DNA of 64,000 nt from positions 310,001 through 374,000 of the forward strand of contig NZ_SNWW01000001.1 of NCBI RefSeq assembly GCF_004362015.1, given 5' to 3'. This document shows, one piece after another, positions 35,848 to 44,883 of the stretch (its first letter is position 1; every line of letters starts with the position of its first letter). The stretch comes from Flavobacterium chryseum. GTDB taxonomy: Bacteria > Bacteroidota > Bacteroidia > Flavobacteriales > Flavobacteriaceae. Made by a program: the position numbers and the translations under genes. The notes beneath the pieces are model-generated. The model saw nothing but the letters and a program-made list of their open reading frames with translations. It was not told the DNA's origin and did not search any database.

Positions 35848-36615
35848 CTAGACTTTCTTTATATATTTTGATTTAATAATCAATTGAGTAAATAAAAACC
35901 GTGTCATCAAGAAAATGGAACTTACCAAATTAAAACCATGAAAATCTCTATAAACACCAAAATTGTGTTTTATTAATTTGAATTTTGAAGAGGAAATAGA
36001 ATCTTTTCTTATTCTGTAAAAAGCTAAAGGTTCAGGAACTGGTTTTGTTACTTTAATCTGTTTTAAAATAGTGAGCCATAATCGCCAATCTTGTCTTTTT
36101 TCTGTGGCTTCGATTATAATTTTTCCGAAATATTCAGCGTCGTAAATAGCGGTTAAATTCCCAACATAATTGCAAAAAAACAATTGATTGTACGTTAAGT
36201 TTAATGGAGCTTCAACTCTTCTGTTTAGAGAATTTCCATCTTCATCGATGCAATCATAAAAACTAAAAGTGAACGGCAAATTGTTTGCTTTTAAAAACTG
36301 AATTTGCTTTTCTAATTTCGTCGGAATCCACAAATCATCGGCATCTAAATATGCTATATATTTTCCGGTTGCTTTTTCTAAAGCTACATTTCTGGCGAAA
36401 CCATTCCCGGAATTTTTATCTAATTTAAAAAGTTTAAATCGATTATCTTTTTCAGCAAAAGCTTTAATAATTTTTACGGTGTCATCTGTTGATGCATCAT
36501 CAACCAAAATCATTTCCCAGTTGTGATAACTTTGATCTAGTACAGATTGTAATGTTGCGCGGATGTATTTTTCGGCGTTAAATGTTGGCGTTATAATAGA
36601 AACTAATTCATTCAT
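35848..36615 (-). CDS. Family 2 glycosyltransferase
   Basis: 255 residues, GT-A fold. Opening NELVSIITPTFNAEKYIRAT, then the DDASTDDT loop near residue 40 and the metal-binding AYLDADDLW near 94. It transfers a sugar from a nucleotide donor during polysaccharide assembly at the inner face of the membrane. Its ATG shares one base with the stop of the sugar transferase gene, so translation is coupled. Confidence 0.92.
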   Translation of the reverse strand: MNELVSIITPTFNAEKYIRATLQSVLDQSYHNWEMILVDDASTDDTVKIIKAFAEKDNRFKLFKLDKNSGNGFARNVALEKATGKYIAYLDADDLWIPTKLEKQIQFLKANNLPFTFSFYDCIDEDGNSLNRRVEAPLNLTYNQLFFCNYVGNLTAIYDAEYFGKIIIEATEKRQDWRLWLTILKQIKVTKPVPEPLAFYRIRKDSISSSKFKLIKHNFGVYRDFHGFNLVSSIFLMTRFLFTQLIIKSKYIKKV

Positions 36616-37982
36616 TAATATGCTTTTTTATCGCCTTTGAAGATGTTTATTACCGTTTGAGAAATTATTTTTAAATCTAAAATAAGAGACCAGTTTTCGA
36701 TATAAAAAACATCAAATTTTACTCTGTTTACCATATCTCTTTCTGTCGTAATTTCTCCTCTAAAACCGCTAACTTGAGCTAACCCAGTAATTCCCGGTTT
36801 AACAGAATGGCGAATTATATATTTTTTTAACTTCTTTCCGTATTCTTTGTTTTGTGACCAAAGATGTGGTCTGGGACCAACAACAGACATGTCTCCTAAT
36901 AAAACATTGATAAATTGTGGAAGTTCATCAATACTTGTTTTTCTCATGAATTTGCCAACTGAAGTAACGCGCGGATCATTTTTTGAGGCTTCTTTTTCTG
37001 TGGTTTTATTCACTTTCATAGAACGAAATTTATAACACACAAATTCTTTTTCATCAATTCCTGGTCTTCCTTGCCTGAAAAAAACAGGCCCCTTAGATTC
37101 TATTTTTATTAAAATTGCTAATAATAGACACAGCCATGATAATAAAAAAACAATTATAAAAATGGAGAATAAAATATCAAAAGATCGCTTTAAAATTTTA
37201 ATTGCCGGTTCGTTCAGCATTGTTTGTTTCAAAGAAAGTACGGGGAAAAAATCGTAATAATCTATTTTCAAATTTTTAGAAAAAATCTCTTTTGTATCCG
37301 GAATAAATTTTACTATTTTATTGTTTTCATATGCAAAATCTATCAAGTCTCTCAAATATTTGTTTGATACTTCATGCAATGAACAATAAATTTCGTCAAC
37401 CGAATTTGCAAGGACAAAAGGTTTTAAATCATCTAATTTTCCTGTAATCTCTCGGTTTTCTTTTTTATCCGAAAAATATCCCAGAAAACGATAGCCATAA
37501 TCTTTTCTTGTTTCAAAAAGATCTTTTAACCTAATTGCTTCGGGTGTAAACCCAATAATTACGGCAACTCTGTAATTACTTCCTGTTATTATTCTATATT
37601 TCTTTAAATAAAAAAATAATGAAAACTTAAAAATAGTTACTACTATTATTACTGAAAATACAAATACTGCAATGGCATTTTCGCTGAAAACTGATTGTCT
37701 CGAAAATGGAAAAAAAGCAATTACAATTAAAAGAAACAAAATTGCCTGCCTGAATATTTTTGAAGCAATTACAATTGGCGGCGTAAATCTATAAATGTCG
37801 TAAAATTTTATAGAAAAGGCAATTAAAGCCCATCCTAAATATTCGTAAAAAACGAATGATAAAAGATTTGCAACCAATTCTTTAAACACGAAAAAACTCA
37901 AAACAGCAATTACCATCAGATCTATTAAAATACTAATGGGTCTGATATATTTTGAGTATCTTCCTGTTTGAAACACTGTCAT
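36615..37982 (-). CDS. Initiating sugar-1-phosphate transferase of polysaccharide synthesis
   Basis: 455 residues. About four N-terminal helices, a middle CoA-binding-like domain (residues 140-250), another helix near 275, and the C-terminal bacterial sugar transferase domain. Key motifs are KRSFDILFS, GPVFFRQGRPG, YKFRSM, DELPQFINVLLGDMSVVGPRP. It loads the first sugar phosphate onto undecaprenyl phosphate. This is the entry enzyme of a Wzx/Wzy-type pathway and fits the neighbouring flippase and polymerase-like genes. Confidence 0.92.
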   Translation of the reverse strand: MTVFQTGRYSKYIRPISILIDLMVIAVLSFFVFKELVANLLSFVFYEYLGWALIAFSIKFYDIYRFTPPIVIASKIFRQAILFLLIVIAFFPFSRQSVFSENAIAVFVFSVIIVVTIFKFSLFFYLKKYRIITGSNYRVAVIIGFTPEAIRLKDLFETRKDYGYRFLGYFSDKKENREITGKLDDLKPFVLANSVDEIYCSLHEVSNKYLRDLIDFAYENNKIVKFIPDTKEIFSKNLKIDYYDFFPVLSLKQTMLNEPAIKILKRSFDILFSIFIIVFLLSWLCLLLAILIKIESKGPVFFRQGRPGIDEKEFVCYKFRSMKVNKTTEKEASKNDPRVTSVGKFMRKTSIDELPQFINVLLGDMSVVGPRPHLWSQNKEYGKKLKKYIIRHSVKPGITGLAQVSGFRGEITTERDMVNRVKFDVFYIENWSLILDLKIISQTVINIFKGDKKAY

Positions 37983-38000
37983 AAATTGTTCTTTCTGATA

Positions 38001-38984
38001 CTATTTTATGTAATTCGAAAAATCCTTATGTTCTTCTTTAGAAAGTTCTTCTTTAGAAAGCGATCTAAAATAATCGTATGTAATTTTCATTCCTTCAGAT
38101 CGGTTTACTTTTGCTTCCCAACCCAACAATTCTTTTGCCTTTGTTGTGTCTGGCTGACGTTGCAACGGATCGTTTATTGGTAAAGGATGATATACTACTT
38201 TTTGATTTGTTCCTGTTAGCTTTATGATTTCTTCTGCAAAATCTTTGATCGTGATTTCGTCTGGATTTCCAATATTTACAGGAAACACATAATCAGAATG
38301 TAATAATCTGAAAATACCTTCGACCTGATCGTCTACATAGCAAAAAGAACGGGTTTGCATACCATCTCCAAAAATCGTTAAATCTTCACCGCGCAAAGCC
38401 TGGCCAATAAATGCAGGAATTACACGTCCGTCATTCAAACGCATTCTTGGACCATAAGTATTAAAAATACGCACGATTCTGGTCTCTACACCATGAAATG
38501 TATGATACGCCATTGTTATTGATTCCTGAAAACGTTTTGCTTCATCGTAAACACCTCTAGGTCCTATCGTATTTACGTTTCCGTAGTATTCTTCTGTTTG
38601 TGGATGAACCAATGGATCTCCATAAACTTCTGAGGTTGAAGCAATCAAAATCCTGGCTTTTTTAACTCGTGCTAAGCCTAATAAATTATGTGTTCCTAAT
38701 GATCCCACTTTTAAGGTTTGAATCGGGATTTTTAAATAATCTATCGGACTTGCCGGAGAAGCAAAATGCAATATATAATCTAAATCGCCTGGAATATGAA
38801 CGAATTTAGTGATATCATGATGATAAAACTCGAAGTGTTCTAATTTGAATAAATGCTCTATGTTTTTAAGGTCTCCTGTAATCAAATTATCCATTCCGAT
38901 AACAAAATAACCTTCTTTAATAAACCGATCGCACAAGTGTGATCCTAAAAAACCTGCGGCTCCGGTAATAAGTATTCTTTTCAT
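38001..38984 (-). CDS. UDP-glucuronic acid decarboxylase-type SDR enzyme (UDP-xylose synthase-like)
   Basis: About 327 residues. NAD site [11 protein letters not shown] at the N-terminus, [12 protein letters not shown] and the catalytic YDEAK with a preceding STSEVYGDP. The pattern closely follows UDP-glucuronate decarboxylases, giving UDP-xylose from UDP-glucuronate. ATG at 38984 (MKRILITG) is preferred over the upstream codon at 39035, which would add 17 residues before the Rossmann fold. It lies beside the sugar transferase gene. Confidence 0.88.
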   Translation of the reverse strand: MKRILITGAAGFLGSHLCDRFIKEGYFVIGMDNLITGDLKNIEHLFKLEHFEFYHHDITKFVHIPGDLDYILHFASPASPIDYLKIPIQTLKVGSLGTHNLLGLARVKKARILIASTSEVYGDPLVHPQTEEYYGNVNTIGPRGVYDEAKRFQESITMAYHTFHGVETRIVRIFNTYGPRMRLNDGRVIPAFIGQALRGEDLTIFGDGMQTRSFCYVDDQVEGIFRLLHSDYVFPVNIGNPDEITIKDFAEEIIKLTGTNQKVVYHPLPINDPLQRQPDTTKAKELLGWEAKVNRSEGMKITYDYFRSLSKEELSKEEHKDFSNYIK

Positions 38985-39156
38985 AGTATTTTTATTGAAC
39001 CTTCTGTTTTTGCTAATAATTATATATAGCCACAAATGTAATAAAATATCTGACCTTTTAAATTGAGAAAAAATTATTACTAAAATATAGATTTAGTTTT
39101 TTTGTTAATTATTAATAGCTTTTATTCTATTTTTACGAAACTAAATTTTACTTGTT

Positions 39157-40233
39157 TTGAAAGTTGTACATGTTGTTGAAGCACTAGAAGGCGGCGTTTA
39201 TACTTATTTTAGAGATTTGTCGACTTTCTTTGGTCACGAAGAAATAAATAGAACTTTTGAAACAACTATTATTTATAGCGCTAATAGAAACGGAGTTAGT
39301 TCTAAAAAAGTAAATTCTGAGTTTTCAGATGGCGTTAATTTGATTTCTATTAATATGGTTCGGGAGATCTCTCCTTTTCAGGATTTAAAATCTATTTTTA
39401 AATTAATTAAAGAACTACGCAAAATTAATCCTGATATAATTCATCTTCATTCATCAAAAGCTGGTGTTTTAGGCCGTATTGCTTGTTTTTTCTTATTCAG
39501 AAAAAAGAAAATTTTTTATATGCCCCACGGTTATGCTTTTTTAAGAACTGACATTTCCAAAACTTCCAGAAAATTATATTCTGCTATAGAGAAAAGTTTT
39601 CAGCGTTTATTTGGAGGAACAACAATCGCATGTGGAGATAGCGAATTTGAGATTGCAAAAAAAATAGGACCTTCAAAATTAATTAGAAATGGAGTTGATA
39701 TTCCAGAGATTCGTCAACGATTTTCACCTCATCAAAATGCAAAATTAACCATCGGGATTGTTGGGAGAATTACAGCTGCAAGAAATCCTGAATTGTTTAA
39801 TGAAATTGCTTTACGATTTTCTGATTTTGATTTTTTGTGGATTGGCGACGGAGAATTAAATTCCTTGATTACTGCTCCCAACATTAAAATTACAGGTTGG
39901 ATTTTAGATAAAAACACTGTTTTTAAAGCGTTAAACAGTATTGATATTTACCTTCAAACATCACTTTGGGAAGGTTTGCCTATCGCGGTTCTAGAAGCTA
40001 TGGTATTAGAAAAACCTGTAATTGCAACCAATATTATTGGCAATAAAGATGTGGTTTTACAAAATCAAACCGGCTTTTTATTTAACAATATTGAAGAATT
40101 AGATTCTTACTTTGAAATTCTAAAAGATCCGAAAACAAGATCTCTTTTTGGAAAAAATGCATTAAAAAGATGTCAGGATTTATTCGATAAAAATCAAAAT
40201 TTTAAACAGCTTCTGCATCTTTATAAGGAATAA
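39157..40233 (+). CDS. Family 4 glycosyltransferase
   Basis: 358 residues, GT-B fold. N-terminal KVVHVVEALEGGVYTYF, IIHLHSSKAGVLGR and the C-terminal ELWEGLPIAVLEAMVLEKPV-like donor motif (SLWEGLPIAVLEAMVLE). The only start consistent with the fold is a TTG at 39157. It is the lone plus-strand gene in this part of the polysaccharide region, and its 3' end overlaps the polymerase-like gene by 32 bases. Confidence 0.88.
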   Translation: MKVVHVVEALEGGVYTYFRDLSTFFGHEEINRTFETTIIYSANRNGVSSKKVNSEFSDGVNLISINMVREISPFQDLKSIFKLIKELRKINPDIIHLHSSKAGVLGRIACFFLFRKKKIFYMPHGYAFLRTDISKTSRKLYSAIEKSFQRLFGGTTIACGDSEFEIAKKIGPSKLIRNGVDIPEIRQRFSPHQNAKLTIGIVGRITAARNPELFNEIALRFSDFDFLWIGDGELNSLITAPNIKITGWILDKNTVFKALNSIDIYLQTSLWEGLPIAVLEAMVLEKPVIATNIIGNKDVVLQNQTGFLFNNIEELDSYFEILKDPKTRSLFGKNALKRCQDLFDKNQNFKQLLHLYKE

Positions 40234-41506
40234 GTTTTTGCTGCAACCAATAACTGGCGAAAATTGAAGACCAAAATCCACTAAAGGCTATTCCATCAAA
40301 ACGAAGCAAAAAATCATCTGTTAGGTTTGAAGTGAAAAATAGTATAAAAAAAGAAATTAGTATTGCATTTTTTAAATCGTAACCTAAAAATCCAATCGTA
40401 AACATATATAGAAAACCTACTATTGGGCCCAAAATTCCGAACTTTAATAAAAAATCAAGAAATTGGTTATGTGTTGCAAATTCATATTTAGCCAAAAAAT
40501 GCTGATTCGTTTGTTTGTAATATTTTATTAATTCCGGTTTTCCGTCAGAAGCTCCAACTCCGAAAGGCAGATTTTTTAAAGACAATTCCCAAGCAGATTT
40601 CCAGGTTGAAAGTCTTGTCGCTAAAGAATTGAAAGCATAAATTTCCGGGTGGTCAATTTCATCTAATTTTCCCACTTTATCCATATAAGCAAAAGTTACT
40701 GTAGAATATTTTTCTTTCATGTATGGATTTTTTTGAATGAATAAAAACAAAATTCCACTTAATAAAATCAAAACGGTTATTGAAATTATTACAATTTTTT
40801 TTAAGTTGAATTTGTATTTTATCTCTAAAAAGAAAACAACAATAAATCCCATCAAAACACTCATTAATGCCATTCTGGTATTTACAAAAAGCACAAAGAA
40901 AAAGGATAAAAGAAAAATAATAAGCCGAAGAATTTTGATGCTTGTTTTTTCGTTTTTTTGAAAACTGTAAAAAACAAAATACAAAGCACAAACTGAAACA
41001 AATGCCAAATGCATGTTTAAAGCCGGTGCATGAATACCAATACTATCTGCAAATTGATATCCCATTTCAAATAAGTCAATTCCGTTAAGATATTTTGTAA
41101 TTAATTCCGGATTGACAATGTTAAACCTGACAAAGAAAAACAACATTAAAACCGTTGTTGCAATACTATAAACCTGAATTAATTTTAAAAATTTTACACG
41201 TTGAAAATTTCCAATAATAAAAATTGGAAAAAGAAGTAAAGAAGTGCTTTTTTCTATCGCTTTTAATCCTTTAGAAAAAGAATCGTTGTTCCAAAAAAGT
41301 AATAATTCCAATAAAAGTGGTGAAGCAATACACGCTATTAAAATCAATGCGGTTTTTGTGAATCTGAGTTTTCGGGCAAAAATTAAACTAAATACTCCAA
41401 ACAAAATTATAAGCAGCGAACATGGTTTTCTGAAAATCATCATAATGGCGATTAAACATAAAAACCCGTGGAATATTTTATTGAATCTGTTTTCGGAAAT
41501 ATTCAT
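40202..41506 (-). CDS. O-antigen ligase/polymerase-like membrane protein
   Basis: About 434 residues with 10-12 hydrophobic segments and a long loop near 270-340 (ending GVGASDGKPELIKYYKQTNQ). This fits the Wzy/WaaL superfamily, which polymerise or ligate lipid-linked glycans at the periplasmic face. The ATG at 41506 (MNISENRFN) is preferred over an upstream TTG. Its start overlaps the preceding gene by 29 bases. Confidence 0.82.
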   Translation of the reverse strand: MNISENRFNKIFHGFLCLIAIMMIFRKPCSLLIILFGVFSLIFARKLRFTKTALILIACIASPLLLELLLFWNNDSFSKGLKAIEKSTSLLLFPIFIIGNFQRVKFLKLIQVYSIATTVLMLFFFVRFNIVNPELITKYLNGIDLFEMGYQFADSIGIHAPALNMHLAFVSVCALYFVFYSFQKNEKTSIKILRLIIFLLSFFFVLFVNTRMALMSVLMGFIVVFFLEIKYKFNLKKIVIISITVLILLSGILFLFIQKNPYMKEKYSTVTFAYMDKVGKLDEIDHPEIYAFNSLATRLSTWKSAWELSLKNLPFGVGASDGKPELIKYYKQTNQHFLAKYEFATHNQFLDFLLKFGILGPIVGFLYMFTIGFLGYDLKNAILISFFILFFTSNLTDDFLLRFDGIAFSGFWSSIFASYWLQQKLIPYKDAEAV

Positions 41507-42542
41507 AATACAAAGCAAAATAAATTAATGGAAAAATGCCAATTTTATGGCGTACAGCTGTACCTAAATCAGGCTCAAAAACCCCTTGAACAATAAAAAA
41601 AGAAAAAATAATTAATAGTACTAAAAGTTCCTTTGGATACTTTTTTCTTTCTTTCAAACATTTTGAAAACCGAACCAATAAAATGTAAAACAATAAAAGC
41701 TGCCAGATTATAAAAATTATAATTTGAGGAGAAAAGATATGTTTTAAACCATTTAAAGGAACATTAACTGTAAAAAATCCGTAAAAAACACTAACCATTT
41801 CTCCATACCAAGTATCTGTTTTTACTGGAGAAGTAATCATAGAATTTGCATCTGCAGAACCTATTCGATCATTGTTTACGAGTTCCCGACTAATCTCAGA
41901 AAGATATTTTCCTTTTATGACACCATGGCTGAATGATAGAAAAAACGCAATCAATAAACCATAAAAAATTGTGGTTACCGTTTTGTTTTTAAAACTTATC
42001 AAACTAACTAAATACATTCCTCCACCTATAACAGGAATTAAAGCAATATAAGGACGATAAAGCGCTCCAAAAAACAACAATAATAAAATCGTGTAGGTAA
42101 TTGTTTTTTTTAATGAAATTTCATGGCTTTTACACATAAAAACAATTGGACTTACATATAAAAAAGTAATAAATTCTTTGGATGGCATCGACATAAAAAT
42201 AGCAATCATTAAGATTCCCATGTAAACCAAAATGTTTTTGACATTAAGTTTTTCAAAGTTATCCGGAATGCCTATTTTATATAAAATATACATCAAAATA
42301 GGAAATTGTATTAAGGCAATTACGGGCCAGGGTAAATAACGTAAACCGGATATTTTGTAAAGTAAAATCGTGATGGGATAACTGCCATGAAATCCAATTT
42401 CGTTTCCTTTATCATACGCAATAATTGCTGCGTCATAAAAAAATTTAGGAGGCAAAATAAAAAAAGCAGCAAACGCTACAATCAAATTGACTAGCGAAAG
42501 AAGTAAAAATGTAGCCGTGCTTTTTTTAATTGTATTTTGCAT
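41478..42542 (-). CDS. Polysaccharide locus multi-pass membrane protein (EpsG-like)
   Basis: 354 residues with about 9-10 hydrophobic segments. I recognise no exact family; length, topology and place next to the ligase-like protein suggest a polymerase or EpsG-like role. It runs from an ATG 10 bases after the flippase stop and overlaps the next gene. Confidence 0.7.
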   Translation of the reverse strand: MQNTIKKSTATFLLLSLVNLIVAFAAFFILPPKFFYDAAIIAYDKGNEIGFHGSYPITILLYKISGLRYLPWPVIALIQFPILMYILYKIGIPDNFEKLNVKNILVYMGILMIAIFMSMPSKEFITFLYVSPIVFMCKSHEISLKKTITYTILLLLFFGALYRPYIALIPVIGGGMYLVSLISFKNKTVTTIFYGLLIAFFLSFSHGVIKGKYLSEISRELVNNDRIGSADANSMITSPVKTDTWYGEMVSVFYGFFTVNVPLNGLKHIFSPQIIIFIIWQLLLFYILLVRFSKCLKERKKYPKELLVLLIIFSFFIVQGVFEPDLGTAVRHKIGIFPLIYFALYYEYFRKQIQ

Positions 42543-42552
42543 TATTTGACTT

Positions 42553-43857
42553 TTAATGTAAAAAAATTTTAATTCTATCTTTCTTATAAATAATAATCGC
42601 TGAAACTATATTCCAAAAAAAAGAACTCGAAACAAATGCAATTGCTGCCCCTATCATTCCATATTCAGGGATTAAAAATCGGTTTAAAGTAAAATTCAGA
42701 ATTACAGTGACAATCAAAATGATTTGAAAAACATGCTGTCTTCCGGTCATATTTAGATACACTGGCGCCGAGCCAAATGCTGAACAAATTCCCTGCCCGA
42801 TAATTAAAATTAAAAAAGCTTCTTTAGCCGCAACATATTGATGTCCAAAAAAAGACAAAACATATTCAGAAAATATACTGATTATAACTATTACAGGAAA
42901 TGTTATTCCAAAAATTAAGCGGGAACTATTTCGTAAAATCTTAATTAATTCTACTTTGTTATGGCTTGAAAAGTATTCTGCAATTTTTGCCGAAAACGTA
43001 ATGTTTATGGTTAAAATTATAACCGAAACTATTGTCATGATTTTTACTCCAACAGAGTAAAATGCTACCGTTTCATCATTTCGATATTTTTTTAAAAACA
43101 TAATATCAAAACTCATTAATAAAAACATCGCCATCCCACTAATCGCGATTGGATATGATTTTAAAAACACTTCTTTATATGAAAAGTTTTCGGCTGATTT
43201 TATGACGGTTAATTTTCGGAAATAAATGAAAACATAAACAGTAGTAATGATCGAAAGCAGAACAAATCCGCCTAAAAAAACATCAACCAGATACGTTTCT
43301 TCGTGAAAATAAAACAAGACTACTGAACCTATAATTAAAGGAATATATTTTATTACATTCCTAAATAATTCTGCTACATATAATTTATCCAGAGCCCTGA
43401 AAATTTCTGTGTTTAGTGTTGCTATTCCGTAGAAAAACAAGGCTGCTGCCCCTTTTAGTAAAATCGAATATACCTCCTGATCTGAAAAATAATTATTGAT
43501 TATATCTCTACTAATTATAGCTATGATCAACAATGCTATAATTGAGGTTACAAATAGCATTGCAACCATTTTTGTGTAAATTATTTTTAACTCTTCGAGG
43601 GCATTTTTACTTGCTAATTTGCCTTTGAAATATAAAATTGACTGATCAAAACCCAGCAGGCAAATACTGCCTATTGCTAATAAAAATGATCTTGCAAAAT
43701 CATATTGTCCAACTAATTTAGGGCTGTATGATTTCGTTAGAAAAAGAGTAAAACCAAACAACAACAGAACTCCAAAAATCCTCAAAAGCAAAGTGGTAAA
43801 GCTTTGTTTTAAAAATGGATTTTGAGATAATTTTTCAAATATGTTATTGGTTTTCAA
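42553..43857 (-). CDS. Wzx-type oligosaccharide flippase
   Basis: 434 residues with about 12 hydrophobic segments. The N-terminal LKQSFTTLLLRIFGVLLLFG and FARSFLLAIGSICLLGFDQSI segments are typical of the Wzx/MATE superfamily. It should move the lipid-linked repeat unit outward. The start is TTG: an in-frame stop precedes it and no ATG would keep the first helix. It lies between the chain-length gene and the EpsG-like gene. Confidence 0.88.
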   Translation of the reverse strand: MKTNNIFEKLSQNPFLKQSFTTLLLRIFGVLLLFGFTLFLTKSYSPKLVGQYDFARSFLLAIGSICLLGFDQSILYFKGKLASKNALEELKIIYTKMVAMLFVTSIIALLIIAIISRDIINNYFSDQEVYSILLKGAAALFFYGIATLNTEIFRALDKLYVAELFRNVIKYIPLIIGSVVLFYFHEETYLVDVFLGGFVLLSIITTVYVFIYFRKLTVIKSAENFSYKEVFLKSYPIAISGMAMFLLMSFDIMFLKKYRNDETVAFYSVGVKIMTIVSVIILTINITFSAKIAEYFSSHNKVELIKILRNSSRLIFGITFPVIVIISIFSEYVLSFFGHQYVAAKEAFLILIIGQGICSAFGSAPVYLNMTGRQHVFQIILIVTVILNFTLNRFLIPEYGMIGAAIAFVSSSFFWNIVSAIIIYKKDRIKIFLH

Positions 43858-43883
43858 TTGGTTTTTTATTAAGGAAATCTCTT

Positions 43884-44876
43884 TTAAATTGTTTTTGAAT
43901 AATGAAGTGTATGTTGTTTTTTATAAAACTTAGAAAATAAACTAATTAGGACAAAAATAAAAACGAACAAAATTGGAAACAAAAATTTAAAATTTCCATT
44001 TGTAATTTTGTTGTCATTTATGTTTAATGTTGCATTAATTTCTTTAATTGTTTTATCAAAACTCACTAATTTCAATCTGTTCTTTCCCTGGTCAGTAATT
44101 AAATATTGTTTCGTTTTAATGATATCGTTGAGTTGTGTATTCTCATTGTAATAAACCAGTTTGTCATTTTTTGGTCCATTTTTTACATTTTTTGAAAATC
44201 CGCTTAAAACATTATCGATCTGAGCAATTATTGTATCATTCTGAGCAATTTGTTGCTCCATATTTTTGTAACCTATTTTTTGAATTTTATTAAAATATTC
44301 TGAACTATTCAGATATTTCAATAATGGTTCAACTACATCTTTTTCATTCGTTAATTTGTTCGAAACAAAAGAAATAGTATGAAAAGTGTAGTTTTTACTT
44401 GTTACGTTATCTTCTAAAACTTTTTTTACTTCGCCAACCTCAGCCATTAATTTTATAAGTTCGAAGTTTTGCTCTTTGTCTTCGATAAATTTATAAACGT
44501 CTGCAACTGGTTTGATTTCGATTTTTTTAATTGCTTTTGGATGTGAAATCCCAACTACATTTTTTAAGAAAATAGTATCTCCAGAAGCAATTTTTGCTTG
44601 TATTAAATCAATTTTAGAATACAAATAATCAACGCTTCCAAAATTTGGTGTGACAATAACCTGATTTTGAAATGATTTTTTATTGCTGTCTAAATACCAT
44701 CCTAACCCGAATCCGAGTACAAGTAAAATTAAAACAACAATCCAACTTTTAACAAAAAACTGAATTGATCGAAAAACGGAACTATTAATACGATCGAAAA
44801 AATTACCAATGCTTTTTGAAAGTTGAAAAATATCAATTTCCTGATCTGTACTATTCTGGGGTACTTTTGTACTCAT
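43884..44876 (-). CDS. Wzz/chain-length-type membrane protein
   Basis: 330 residues with membrane segments near 47-66 and about 292-312 and a helical periplasmic part between. This topology matches Wzz-type regulators of glycan chain length. The usual C-terminal proline-rich segment is not obvious and no tyrosine kinase domain is present. The call is by topology and neighbourhood. Confidence 0.72.
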   Translation of the reverse strand: MSTKVPQNSTDQEIDIFQLSKSIGNFFDRINSSVFRSIQFFVKSWIVVLILLVLGFGLGWYLDSNKKSFQNQVIVTPNFGSVDYLYSKIDLIQAKIASGDTIFLKNVVGISHPKAIKKIEIKPVADVYKFIEDKEQNFELIKLMAEVGEVKKVLEDNVTSKNYTFHTISFVSNKLTNEKDVVEPLLKYLNSSEYFNKIQKIGYKNMEQQIAQNDTIIAQIDNVLSGFSKNVKNGPKNDKLVYYNENTQLNDIIKTKQYLITDQGKNRLKLVSFDKTIKEINATLNINDNKITNGNFKFLFPILFVFIFVLISLFSKFYKKQHTLHYSKTI

Positions 44877-44883
44877 TTATGTT

